Positions 1 to 8,145 of a stretch of DNA of 64,000 bases are shown here, piece by piece (the first letter of the stretch is position 1; each line of letters opens with the position of its first letter). A program made the translations under genes and the position numbers. This stretch comes from Leptolyngbya subtilissima AS-A7 (GTDB lineage: Bacteria > Cyanobacteriota > Cyanobacteriia > Phormidesmidales > Phormidesmidaceae). The DNA is taken from the NCBI RefSeq assembly GCF_039962255.1, contig NZ_JAMPKY010000011.1:186001-250000 (forward strand), given 5' to 3'. Under the pieces are notes generated by a model that ran no database searches, was not told where the DNA came from, and saw only the letters and a list, made by a program, of their open reading frames with translations.

Positions 1-1368
1 GAAACCATTCGCACCCATATTAGGCGGCTGCGGCGCAAGCTCAAGCAGGCCGGTGCCGACGATATGGTCGAGAACGTCTACGGCATGGGCTATCGCCTCA
101 GGCCTGCTCCACCGGCCGCCGAGCCAGAGTTGCCTCAGCCCGACCCCTCCCCAGAGCAGGCCAAAGCAGCGGCCGCCCGAGCCGCGGCGATCGCCGCCTT
201 TGACCAGTTTCGACCCATCCTTAGCGATCGCATGGCCACTCTGCGCCGGGCGGCGGCTGCCCTCAACCAGCCTCCTTTGCCCGAGGAGATGCGATCAATG
301 GCCCAAGGCGCTGCCCACAAGCTGGCCGGCTCCCTGGGCCTGTTTAGCCTGACCGAAGGCTCACACCTAGCCCGCCGCCTTGAAGACTGGCTCATGCAGC
401 CCGATGCAGCCCAGGGAGCCGAGTTTATCGCTCTAGTGGCTCAGCTCGATGCTCAGCTAGCCGCCGGCCCCAAGGAGATCTCCACGCCCCCCGTTGAGTC
501 ACGCATTGTGCCCTTGGCCGTGCCGCCGCGCCCCACAGATACCCGGTATCGGGTGCTGGCCGTTGATGACGACCCGTTAATTTTGGCTCAGCTCCAGCGC
601 CTGCTGCCCCCCTGGGGCCTCGACGTGGTGACGCTCGACGACCCCCGCCAGACCTGGGCTGCCTTGGAGGCCAGCCCTCCCGACCTGGTGCTGCTCGATT
701 TGGACATGCCCCATGTCAGGGGTGTGGAGCTCTGCCGGCAGCTGCGCCAGCAGGAGCGCTGGCAGACCCTGCCGATTTTATTTCTCACCGCCTGCCGCGA
801 GGCGGCTGCCGTCTACGAGCTTTACCAGGCGGGAGCCGACGACTATCTGCCCAAGCCCATTCTGGAGCCGGAGCTGGTCAACCGGCTGTTTCAGCGACTA
901 GAGCGGGGCCGCCTGCTGCAAACCCTAGCCGGCACCGACCCGCTCACCGGCCTGGCCAACCGCCGCAAGGGCACCATTGAATTCGACCTGCTGCTGCACC
1001 TGGCCCACCGCTCCCCGCAGCCCCTCAGTCTGGTGCTGCTGCACCTGAGCCCTGATCTGGCCTCAGTAAAGGACTTAATGGTGGCTCTGGCGGCGGTGCT
1101 GCCGACCCTGACGCGCCAAGGCGATGCGATCGCCCGCTGGGGATCGCAAGAAATTTTGATCGGAGCGCTGGCCCCTGCCTGGTCTTCCCCCCAGGATGCG
1201 CTGGGACCACCCCTGGCTCAGCTCTTAGCTGACCAGCTGCGCTCAAGCTCAGGCAGTCTAGATCTACCCCTGGGCTTGCTCTTGGGCGCAGCCACTTTCC
1301 CAACCGATGGCCATACCCTAGACCGCCTGTACCAAGAGGCGACCCACCGCCTAGCTCCCCTCGGATAG
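1..1368 (+). CDS. Response regulator, 3' part: winged helix - Hpt - REC - degenerate GGDEF
   Basis: The reading frame is open from base 1, so the N-terminus (expected first REC domain and most of the DNA-binding domain) lies outside the window. Visible residues 1-35 end an OmpR/PhoB winged helix (RTHIRRLRRKLK, then the VYGMGYRL wing). An Hpt domain follows with a phosphorylatable His in AAHKLAGSLG (codon at 316), then a second REC domain (acidic pocket VDDDP, phospho-acceptor in LLDLDMP, conserved Lys in LPKP). The C-terminus starts like a GGDEF domain (TDPLTGLANRR) but WGSQE stands where GGDEF belongs, so it should not make c-di-GMP. Multi-domain regulators of this type are known in cyanobacteria. 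It probably relays phosphate between Hpt and REC and binds DNA. The target genes are unknown. Confidence 0.88.
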   Translation, partial: ETIRTHIRRLRRKLKQAGADDMVENVYGMGYRLRPAPPAAEPELPQPDPSPEQAKAAAARAAAIAAFDQFRPILSDRMATLRRAAAALNQPPLPEEMRSMAQGAAHKLAGSLGLFSLTEGSHLARRLEDWLMQPDAAQGAEFIALVAQLDAQLAAGPKEISTPPVESRIVPLAVPPRPTDTRYRVLAVDDDPLILAQLQRLLPPWGLDVVTLDDPRQTWAALEASPPDLVLLDLDMPHVRGVELCRQLRQQERWQTLPILFLTACREAAAVYELYQAGADDYLPKPILEPELVNRLFQRLERGRLLQTLAGTDPLTGLANRRKGTIEFDLLLHLAHRSPQPLSLVLLHLSPDLASVKDLMVALAAVLPTLTRQGDAIARWGSQEILIGALAPAWSSPQDALGPPLAQLLADQLRSSSGSLDLPLGLLLGAATFPTDGHTLDRLYQEATHRLAPLG

Positions 1369-1456
1369 ACTGACCGAGAGCAGGCTCTGGGTGGGGTTTA
1401 GCCCCGCAGTGATCGAGTTCTGTATTTCGCAACCGGTATGCACCGGCATTTGTATC

Positions 1457-1834
1457 ATGGCCGCCAAACGCATTTTAATTATTGATGACGAAGCCGACGT
1501 GCGCGAGATTGCCAAGGTCAGCCTAGAAATCACCAAAAACTGGGAGGTTACAACCGCCGCCTCTGGGGAGGAGGGCGCGGCCTTGGCAGCCACCTATCGT
1601 CCCGACGCCATTTTGCTCGATGTGGTCATGCCCAAGGTTGACGGTCTCGCCACCCTGCTCAAACTCGGTGAAAATATTGAGACTCAGCACATTCCAGTGA
1701 TTTTACTGACGGCTACCCTGCGGCTGGCCACCCAACAATCCTTTGTGGCGGCGGGGGCACGGGCCGTGCTGATCAAGCCCTTTGATCCCGGCCTGTTAGG
1801 CGGACAAATTGAGTCTGTTTTGGGATGGCAGTAG
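1457..1834 (+). CDS. Single-domain response regulator (REC, CheY-like)
   Basis: About 125 residues, just one receiver domain: ILIIDDEADVRE supplies the acidic pocket, LLDVVMPKVDG the phospho-acceptor Asp, LLTAT the conserved Thr and LIKPFDP the Lys. The frame stays open back to 1391, but the ATG at 1457 starts directly at the first beta strand (MAAKRILIIDD) and is preferred. It has no output domain, so it should act by protein-protein contact or as a phosphate shuttle, possibly for the Hpt-containing regulator 88 bases upstream. A decayed copy of a very similar C-terminus (IIKPFDP) lies at about 20.2-20.4 kb. Confidence 0.9.
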   Translation: MAAKRILIIDDEADVREIAKVSLEITKNWEVTTAASGEEGAALAATYRPDAILLDVVMPKVDGLATLLKLGENIETQHIPVILLTATLRLATQQSFVAAGARAVLIKPFDPGLLGGQIESVLGWQ

Positions 1835-1920
1835 CGCCACTGTGAGAAGATTTAATGTGTTCACATAGCTGTCACTTTTGTTTTCTATTGTGAAGAAGAC
1901 GTCTTGCCAGCAGCCCCGCT

Positions 1921-2163
1921 ATGCTCCCCCTAATAGTGGTCGAGGAGTTCATCTCTTCCTTTAAATTCTGGAATCAGGGCATTCATGACGGCATGCTCTA
2001 CCGGAATGACTTTTACATTAGCTTGCAGCAGTTCCCCCTAGCTGACCGGCTCCAGGCCTACCGCCAAGCTACCCAGGAAAGTAACAAAGGATTTAAGGTG
2101 TGCATCACCGTGTCAAAGACCCACTACACCATCTGGGTCGAGATGCGATCGCAGACCGCCTAG
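1921..2163 (+). CDS. Small conserved-looking hypothetical protein (80 aa)
   Basis: An 80-residue open frame between two signalling genes, in the same direction as both. It is rich in aromatic residues (FKFWNQGIHDG, FYISLQQF, HYTIWVEM), has no signal peptide or membrane segment, and looks like a small alpha/beta protein. I do not recognise the family. Codon use and the tidy fit between neighbours (86 bases after one, 89 before the next) support a real gene. Its position suggests, but does not prove, a role with the two-component and c-di-GMP proteins around it. Confidence 0.6.
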   Translation: MLPLIVVEEFISSFKFWNQGIHDGMLYRNDFYISLQQFPLADRLQAYRQATQESNKGFKVCITVSKTHYTIWVEMRSQTA

Positions 2164-2252
2164 TCTCCTGGTACCCCCGCCCTGCTTGCTCCACCTAGCC
2201 TCGCCCCCAATGTCTCAACCCACTAACGTTTCTATAGCCTTAAGCATCTTCC

Positions 2253-3353
2253 ATGGCGTACTCCAACTCGGCTCAGCCCAGTGAGGATTTGTGTTCGATT
2301 GCCGACTGCTCAGCCCACCCCTTTGATGATGTCTCGCTGCTAATCTGTCACGAGCTACGCACTCCCCTCGCCTCAATTCAGGGGGCGCTTAAGCTTTTGG
2401 GGTATCAGCAGTCGGGGTCGCTCTCCGACGATGGTCAAAGGCTGCTGGCGATCGCCATCAACAACGCCGACCGCCTCAACCGGCTGGCCAACGCCCTGGA
2501 GAACCAGCCCACGCCCCTACTGACGCTGCTCTCAACGGCCGAGCTAGAGCTGCTTCAGCTCGAAAACGATCTGCACCAGGCGGTGGAGGAGCAGGCCATC
2601 CACCTGGCCTACCAGCCGATTGTGTCGATTGAGCACAACCGGATTATTGGCTTTGAGGCGCTGGCCCGATGGCAGCACAGCAGCCGGGGCATCATTTCGC
2701 CAGAGGTATTTATTCCCCTGGCCGAGAAGGCCGGTCTGATCGATACCCTGGGGTTGTTTTTGCTCGATCAGGCCTGCCAACAGCTGCACCAGTGGCAGGT
2801 GCAGTTTCCGGCGGTGGCTCCCCTCAGCGTCAGCGTCAATCTCTCGGCGGTGCAGCTGCGCCATCCCCAGCTGGTGGAGCACATTGGCCAAATTCTTGAG
2901 CGCCACCACATTGCCCCCCACAGCCTTAAGCTCGAAGTCACCGAGAGCGCGCTGATTGAAAACAAGGACTTAGCCCTCAGAGCTTTAGTCGAACTGCAAC
3001 AGCTGGGCATACAGCTCTACATCGACGATTTTGGCACGGGTTATTCTTCCTTGGGGCGGCTGCAAGACTTGCCCTTTGACACCCTCAAAATCGATCGCTC
3101 GTTTATCCGCAACAAAAACTGGGCGATGAGCGAGGCCATCTTTATGTTGGCCGAGCGGCTGCGGCTCGATGTGATTGTTGAAGGCGTAGAGACTCTCGAC
3201 GACTTGATCACCCTCAAAGAGCTGGGCTACAAGAAGATGCAGGGCTACTACTTCTCCCGGCCCATCGACGGCCAAGAGATTGCCTGCCTGCTGATGCGCC
3301 AGGTGCTGGATGGTCAACTGTCGTTTGCCCCTGAGCTAGCACGGGTCGCCTAG
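2253..3353 (+). CDS. HisKA-EAL protein: putative c-di-GMP phosphodiesterase with a kinase dimerisation domain
   Basis: 366 residues. Residues 25-85 match a histidine-kinase dimerisation/phospho-acceptor helix pair, with His33 in ICHELRTPLASIQG. No HATPase_c domain follows. Instead an EAL domain (about 103-350) starts directly. It keeps the EAL signature (135-137), the LEVTES acidic residues (E228), IDDFGTGYSS (D258, D259), the TLKIDRSF lysine and VEGVE (E310, E313), so it should hydrolyse c-di-GMP to pGpG in the cytoplasm. The HisKA part may be phosphorylated by a partner kinase or may serve only to dimerise. It lies between a single-REC gene and an FHA-GGDEF gene, so synthesis and breakdown of the messenger sit side by side. 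Confidence 0.88.
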   Translation: MAYSNSAQPSEDLCSIADCSAHPFDDVSLLICHELRTPLASIQGALKLLGYQQSGSLSDDGQRLLAIAINNADRLNRLANALENQPTPLLTLLSTAELELLQLENDLHQAVEEQAIHLAYQPIVSIEHNRIIGFEALARWQHSSRGIISPEVFIPLAEKAGLIDTLGLFLLDQACQQLHQWQVQFPAVAPLSVSVNLSAVQLRHPQLVEHIGQILERHHIAPHSLKLEVTESALIENKDLALRALVELQQLGIQLYIDDFGTGYSSLGRLQDLPFDTLKIDRSFIRNKNWAMSEAIFMLAERLRLDVIVEGVETLDDLITLKELGYKKMQGYYFSRPIDGQEIACLLMRQVLDGQLSFAPELARVA

Positions 3354-3408
3354 GCAACCTCGCTCCCCTCAACCGGCCGGGAAACGCGCTCTACAACTGG
3401 TGCCCTGT

Positions 3409-4686
3409 ATGATGACCCAAATTAAAGAGACTCCGTGCCAGGAGCGGGAGGATGACTGCCCCAATCTGGCCCTGCTGATCCAAGATGGTGAGCGCCGCCA
3501 GATTATGCCGCTGGGCAAGCGGTTTTACTCCATTGGCCGCGATCGCACCAAAGATATTCGCCTGGTGTCTGAGGGGGTCTCGGGCCACCACGCCAGCCTA
3601 GTGTGGCTCGACCACTGCTATGTGATTCACAGCGACGATGCTACAAACGGCCCCAGCTGTCAGCCGCTGACAATTAACGACACCCCGGTGCAAACTAGCC
3701 CCCTCCGCCCCGGCGATGCCATTGGCTTTTGCCATGGCGTACGCGCCCGGCTGATTACTGTGCGATCTGGGCTTCCGGTTGCTCCGCCTCTCTGTCTGCT
3801 GCCGCCGGCCCATACGATCGAGCCTGGTGCCGGCCTGCTGAATCACTTCCCTGACCTGATGCTGAAGTTTGATGCCAATGGCTCCATTCTCGATGTTAAG
3901 CCTTCTGTAGACCCCGACCTCAGTCGGTTGCCCATCGCGGCGGGCCAGTCGATTGTGAGCTGCTTTGAGTCGAGCTTTGCCGCTAAATTGTTTAGCTACG
4001 GTCAGATGGCCAGTCGCACTCAGTCGCTGCAATGCTTTGAGGCCGAGTTGACTGTAGAGCAGCAGAAGATTTTTTGCGAAGCCCGCCTGCTGCCCACCGA
4101 GCAAGGCCACCGAATTGCCATTATTCGCAATGTCACGGAGCGCAAGCGGCTGGAGCTGGAGTTGCGATCGGGGGCAATTCACGACACCCTAACTAGCCTG
4201 CCTAATCGCCGCTTTTTTATGGAAAAGGCGGCCCAGGCGATCGCCCTCAAACGCACCAGCGCCGCCTACAGTTTTGCGGTGTTGTTCATTGATCTAGACG
4301 ACTTTAAAGGAGTCAACGATAGCTTGGGCCATCGGGTGGGTGACCAGCTGCTGGTGGAAATTGCCCTTCAGCTCAAAGCCTGCCTCCGCCCCCAAGACAC
4401 CGTGGCCCGGCTGGGGGGTGACGAATTTGCCATCTTGCTGCACGAGGTTGCCTCGGGCGAAGCCGCCGTTGCGGTGGCCACCCGAATTCAGCAGGCGTTA
4501 GCCCTGCCGCTGCTGCGCGACCACCCGGAGGTGTGTTCGAGCGCCAGCATTGGTATTGCCCTAGGGACTGAGGGCGATGACAGTGTAGAGGCTATGCTCA
4601 ACCACGCCGATATGGCCATGTATCGGGCCAAAGCCCTAGGCGGGTCGCAGTACGCGGTGTTTGATCCAGCCATTGATCCCGCTTGA
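3409..4686 (+). CDS. FHA-PAS-GGDEF diguanylate cyclase
   Basis: An FHA domain lies at about residues 22-120 (FYSIGRDRTKDI, then GVSGHHASLVW, the Gly-Arg and Ser-x-x-His phosphothreonine-binding signature). A weak PAS-like region follows (about 145-255, ending in VTERKRLE), then a complete GGDEF domain (about 257-425) with ARLGGDEFAILL. An RxxD inhibitory site (RPQD) stands exactly five residues before GGDEF, so product feedback is expected. The enzyme should condense two GTP to c-di-GMP when FHA binds a phosphothreonine partner. Start: GTG 3400, ATG 3409 and ATG 3412 are all in frame; 3409 is my choice. Residue numbers refer to the 3400 start. It follows the EAL gene by 55 bases. Confidence 0.9.
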   Translation: MMTQIKETPCQEREDDCPNLALLIQDGERRQIMPLGKRFYSIGRDRTKDIRLVSEGVSGHHASLVWLDHCYVIHSDDATNGPSCQPLTINDTPVQTSPLRPGDAIGFCHGVRARLITVRSGLPVAPPLCLLPPAHTIEPGAGLLNHFPDLMLKFDANGSILDVKPSVDPDLSRLPIAAGQSIVSCFESSFAAKLFSYGQMASRTQSLQCFEAELTVEQQKIFCEARLLPTEQGHRIAIIRNVTERKRLELELRSGAIHDTLTSLPNRRFFMEKAAQAIALKRTSAAYSFAVLFIDLDDFKGVNDSLGHRVGDQLLVEIALQLKACLRPQDTVARLGGDEFAILLHEVASGEAAVAVATRIQQALALPLLRDHPEVCSSASIGIALGTEGDDSVEAMLNHADMAMYRAKALGGSQYAVFDPAIDPA

Positions 4687-4690
4687 CAGC

Positions 4691-4710
4691 GGCCAGTGAC
4701 AACGCTGGCC
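4691..4710. terminator. Short hairpin after the FHA-GGDEF gene
   Basis: A six-base stem (GGCCAG / CTGGCC) with an eight-base loop begins 4 bases after the stop of the FHA-GGDEF gene, in the gap between convergent genes. There is no clear T-run after it, so it is at best a weak or bidirectional terminator. Confidence 0.35.
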
Positions 4711-4838
4711 AGTAGGTAAGGGAGGCGATCGCCTGTGAAAGACCAGATTGACCTAACCTTCGCCGCTGCTCCCCATCGCACAACGAAAGGGAATGGCCTT
4801 GAACCCTTCACCTTGTACCCCACAGCTTTCACAAACCG

Positions 4839-5459
4839 CTAGGGATTTTCTTTGCCGTAGGCCTGCCAGGCTAGGTCGACTAGGCCGTTGACGATCGCAG
4901 CGGCAACTACAGGGCTGCCTTTGCGGCCGTTGATGGCCACATGGGGCACCATGGTGTCTTGCAGGCGGCCTTTGATCACAGCGGTTTCTATGAACCCGGC
5001 GGGGGTCGCGACCACCAGCGCCGGGCGCACCTTGTCGGCGTCGATCAGGTCGACCAGGGTAGACAGGGCCGCCTCTGAAGACCCGATGATAAAGATGCCT
5101 TCGGGGTAGCGCTGGGCTAGGGTTTCTACCCCCCACGAGGCCTGGCTTTTGCCCTTCTGAGGCCGGGTCAAGGCGTCCATGCTGCAATAGACTGGGTTGG
5201 CAAAGGTCTGCTGAATGCAGGGGGTAATGCCCACCTGCACCATGGGCACATCGACAACAATGGTGGTGCGGGCCGCCAGGGCTGCGGCCCCCGACTGCAG
5301 CGCCTGGTCAGAGAAATGAATGAGATCTTTGAAGGCAAAGTCGGCGGTGGCATAGATTACCCGGCGCACAATTTCGTATTCCGACGGCGAGAAGCTGTGG
5401 TCGCCAATTTCGGAGTCAATCACGCGCAGGCTTTGGGCATCGGTCACATGCCATTCCAT
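4839..5459 (-). CDS. cobH: Precorrin-8X methylmutase CobH/CbiC
   Basis: 206 residues, the usual family length. It catalyses the 1,5-methyl shift that converts precorrin-8X to hydrogenobyrinic acid (or the cobalt form) in cobalamin synthesis. Family features: an N-terminal SLRVIDSEIGDHSFSP, a RVIYATADF segment, VVDVPMVQVGI, YPEGIFIIGSSEAAL, the glycine-rich VATPAGFIE and INGRKGSPVVAAAIVN. The residue that I align with the catalytic His43 of Pseudomonas CobH is Tyr36 here. This may be normal for cyanobacterial homologues. The gene stands alone, convergent with the FHA-GGDEF gene, and no cobalamin riboswitch was seen upstream. Confidence 0.92.
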   Translation of the reverse strand: MEWHVTDAQSLRVIDSEIGDHSFSPSEYEIVRRVIYATADFAFKDLIHFSDQALQSGAAALAARTTIVVDVPMVQVGITPCIQQTFANPVYCSMDALTRPQKGKSQASWGVETLAQRYPEGIFIIGSSEAALSTLVDLIDADKVRPALVVATPAGFIETAVIKGRLQDTMVPHVAINGRKGSPVVAAAIVNGLVDLAWQAYGKENP

Positions 5460-5639
5460 AGGGGGCCGGTTAAGAGGGGTGGGTCAGTTTGCTGGGCTAA
5501 GTTTAGCCAGGTCTGGGGTGTAGCGCAACCAGCAGCGCGATCGCCACAGCTGGATCCCTCAAAGATTAGATCCCGAAGGCGCTGCGGACCACGTTCCTTA
5601 AACCCTACACCCTCGCCGCCGATTGTCCTGCTGTTGGGG

Positions 5640-6698
5640 TCAATGCCGGCCCAGAATAGTGCCCATGGCCGCTAACAGCCGCTCAACCTGGGGCGGCTCA
5701 ATCCAGTAGTGGGTGACGGCTCGCAGGCGGCGATCGCCATACCCGCCGATATGCAGTCCGTACTCAAGCTTCAGCGCTTTGATCAAGGCTTCTGGGGAAA
5801 TAGCAACTCCCTCAGCTAAGTCAAAAAACACCATATTGGTTTCAACCGCCGCTGGGTCAATTTCAATGCCTGGAATGGTCGCCAATCCCTGAGCTAGAGC
5901 CTGGGCGTTATCGTGATCGCTCTGCAATCGCTGGCTCATGGTCTTGAGGGCAATGATGCCTGCTGCAGCTAGCCCGCCGGCCTGGCGCATGCCACCGCCT
6001 AGCAGCTTGCGGTGGCGGCGGGCCTGGTGGATAAACGCCTCGCTGCCCACCAGCAGGGAACCCACTGGAGCGCATAGCCCCTTGCTGAGGCACACGCTCA
6101 CCGAATCGACATGGGCGGTAATGTCGGTGGGCTCGACCCCAAGAGCGGTGACGGCATTGAACAGTCGCGCTCCATCTAAATGCACCTTGAGATGATGCTC
6201 GTGGGCTAGGGTGCCGATCGCGGCAAAGTACTCGGGCTCGATCGCCGCGCCATTGTTGCCGCCGGAGCTGTTTTCGAGCAACACCAGGCGGCTGTGGGGC
6301 AGGTGTGGATTATCCACTCGAATTGCTGATTTGATCTGATCGATCGCCATGCGGCCTCGACTGTCGGTAGGCAGCGGTCGAGTGGTGATGCCGCCCAGCA
6401 CAGCGATGCCGCCCGCCTCCCAGCAGAAGGTGTGGGCGTCTTCGCCGAGGATGGCTTCGTCACCGCGCTGGGCGTGGGTGAGGGCGGCGATCAGGTTGCC
6501 CTGGGTGCCGCTGGTGACAAACAGCCCCGCCTCTTTGCCTAGCAGATTGGCGGCTAGGGCTTCTAGCTCGTTGACGGTGGGGTCTTCGCCGTAAACGTCA
6601 TCTCCCAGTTCGGCGGTGGCCATGGCCTCAACCATGGCGGGGGTGGGCCAGGTGACGGTGTCGGAGCGGAAGTCTGTGGCGGGGTGGATGGTGGACAT
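5640..6698 (-). CDS. ltaE: Low-specificity L-threonine aldolase
   Basis: 352 residues of a PLP fold-type I aldolase that splits L-threonine or allo-threonine into glycine and acetaldehyde. Diagnostic parts are the N-terminal DFRSDTVTWPTPAM, ELGDDVYGEDPTVNELE, the PLP-contact region SGTQGNLIA, the cofactor Asp in KVHLDGARLFNA, and the Schiff-base Lys in SVCLSKGLCAPVGS. HRKLLGGGMRQAG is also typical. The ATG at 6698 starts where homologues start. An upstream G/T-rich repeat tract (6700-6765) separates it from the DUF3124 lipoprotein gene. Confidence 0.93.
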   Translation of the reverse strand: MSTIHPATDFRSDTVTWPTPAMVEAMATAELGDDVYGEDPTVNELEALAANLLGKEAGLFVTSGTQGNLIAALTHAQRGDEAILGEDAHTFCWEAGGIAVLGGITTRPLPTDSRGRMAIDQIKSAIRVDNPHLPHSRLVLLENSSGGNNGAAIEPEYFAAIGTLAHEHHLKVHLDGARLFNAVTALGVEPTDITAHVDSVSVCLSKGLCAPVGSLLVGSEAFIHQARRHRKLLGGGMRQAGGLAAAGIIALKTMSQRLQSDHDNAQALAQGLATIPGIEIDPAAVETNMVFFDLAEGVAISPEALIKALKLEYGLHIGGYGDRRLRAVTHYWIEPPQVERLLAAMGTILGRH

Positions 6699-6699
6699 G

Positions 6700-6770
6700 G
6701 GAGGGGTAGGGGTAGGGGGTGGATGGGTGGGGGGTGGATGAGTGGTCGGGTAGAGGGTAGGGGACGGGGC
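6700..6770. repeat. Purine-rich simple repeat tract (GGGGTRG family)
   Basis: About 70 bases made almost only of GGGGTAGG, GGGGTGGATG and similar units directly upstream of the threonine aldolase start. It belongs to the same class of CTCCC/GGGAG tracts seen near gene ends at about 20.8, 25.0, 42.5 and 58.2 kb. It is noncoding; short proline-rich frames across it are artefacts of composition. Confidence 0.6.
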
Positions 6771-6809
6771 TTTCAGGATGGATACTTGTTTTGCACTGTG
6801 GGGTTTTCT

Positions 6810-7361
6810 TTAGGGCTGTAGTTCCTCGATGATGCGGGCGGGGCTGACGAAGGATAGGCCCTGCTGGGAGGCGGTGCTGATCATCACTGCTTCGATGACT
6901 GGGTTGCTGACGGGGGCAGCGGATTGCCAAGTGACGATGAAGTTAGCTCCTACCCCGCCTGCGACGTTGGTACGATCGACAACGACTTCGGTGGAGGCGA
7001 GGGGGGCGAGCTGAATGGGGGCATCAAGGTAGGTGACGAGGCGATCGCCTCCTGAGTTGTAGTAGTCCAGCGTGGTGATGGTGATGGGCTGGTTGCGATC
7101 GCTGTTGCGCAAACTCAGGGTCACGGTCAGTTGAAAGGTGCGATTGGCTTCGGAGTCAAAAATTTCGGAATACACCGGTACGTAGAGGGTTTGCCCCTGC
7201 ACCGCCGAGGCGGGAGTAGTGGCTAAGACGGTGACGCCGGGGCGATCGCTGAAGCGCTCCTGGGCAGAGAGCAGGGAGGCTGGGCTGGTTGCTGGGGTTT
7301 GGATTGCGCAGGCCGACAGCAGACTCAGGCTTAAACAAATCAGCGCTACTCTAAAGCTCAT
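6810..7361 (-). CDS. DUF3124 family lipoprotein
   Basis: About 183 residues from the ATG at 7361 (another ATG at 7364; the frame continues to 7412, which would bury the signal peptide). The N-terminus is a lipoprotein signal, MSFRVALICLSLSLLSAC, with Cys18 as the lipidated residue. The mature part carries the DUF3124 pattern: LYVPVYSEIF, TVTLSLRNSD, ITITTLDYYNSGG, LASTEVVVD, GGVGANFIVTW, PVIEAVMIST. The function of this family is not known; it should be an envelope-anchored beta-rich protein. It has its own small intergenic regions on both sides. Confidence 0.8.
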   Translation of the reverse strand: MSFRVALICLSLSLLSACAIQTPATSPASLLSAQERFSDRPGVTVLATTPASAVQGQTLYVPVYSEIFDSEANRTFQLTVTLSLRNSDRNQPITITTLDYYNSGGDRLVTYLDAPIQLAPLASTEVVVDRTNVAGGVGANFIVTWQSAAPVSNPVIEAVMISTASQQGLSFVSPARIIEELQP

Positions 7362-7427
7362 CATTAGACGGGTTCCTCTGATTAGTTGACCCACGCGCAC
7401 CGACAGTATCACTGGTTGCTCAGGCCG

Positions 7428-8063
7428 CTAGCTCGGCTCGGCGATCGCCACATACGCGCCCAGACCAATCATGGTGCAGCCTGATGTGAGGCGCTGACCG
7501 CGTCTAAAGCTGCCGCTCGTCCGCAGTCTCTGCCCCAGCGGTCCGGCGAAAGACGCCACAAAAACATCCACTGCCAGATTCAGAAAATCTGTAATCAAAC
7601 CCAGCACCAAAAACTGGGTAAAAATACTCCCGCTTTCAACATTGATGAACTGCGGAATAAAGGCCAAAAAAAACAGTGCCGTCTTCGGGTTGAACACCTC
7701 AGTAATCACGCCTTGATAAAACGCGCTGCCTCGACGGGGCAACGGTACAGCAGCATCAGCATTGACGAGTAGCATATCTCGACTCAACAGCGTGCGCAGC
7801 CCCAAATAAATGAGATAAGCAGCGCCGGCATATTTCACCAGGGTGAACGCCACAGTCGAGGTCATCAGCAGGCTAGAAATGCCGACAGCGGCGGCAAAAA
7901 CATGCACCAGCCCGCCGACAAACAGGCCCAGGGCCGATGAAATGCCCTCAGATTTGCCGCCGTTGAGGCTGCGAGCCAGCGTGTAGAGAATGCCCGGCCC
8001 TGGCGTAATGCTGAGAACAAAAGCGGCGGTAAAAAACAGACTAAGCGTTGCTACATCGGGCAT
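7428..8063 (-). CDS. LysE/RhtB family amino-acid exporter
   Basis: 211 residues with about six hydrophobic helices. Family signatures: the N-terminal SITPGPGILYTLARSL (the conserved G-P-G motif of LysE/RhtB), KYAGAAYLIYLGLRTL in the middle, and the NPKTALFFLAFIPQF motif after a short loop. It should export amino acids such as homoserine, threonine or lysine from the cytoplasm by proton exchange; the substrate cannot be read from the sequence. The threonine aldolase lies two genes downstream on the same strand, which fits but does not prove a threonine link. Confidence 0.88.
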   Translation of the reverse strand: MPDVATLSLFFTAAFVLSITPGPGILYTLARSLNGGKSEGISSALGLFVGGLVHVFAAAVGISSLLMTSTVAFTLVKYAGAAYLIYLGLRTLLSRDMLLVNADAAVPLPRRGSAFYQGVITEVFNPKTALFFLAFIPQFINVESGSIFTQFLVLGLITDFLNLAVDVFVASFAGPLGQRLRTSGSFRRGQRLTSGCTMIGLGAYVAIAEPS

Positions 8064-8145
8064 GTCAATCTCCGTTAGGTTGAAGTCTTCTATCTAATAT
8101 CCGCGGTTCTCCAATATCTACAATGGCGACCCAGCAGACTGTGCC

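Noticed and set aside
3598-4182. 194-residue antisense frame over the FHA-GGDEF gene
   Set aside because: No recognisable domain, and opposite an intact signalling gene.
5460-5639. Search for a cobalamin riboswitch ahead of cobH
   Set aside because: No B12-box-like GCCACTG and no matching stems were found.
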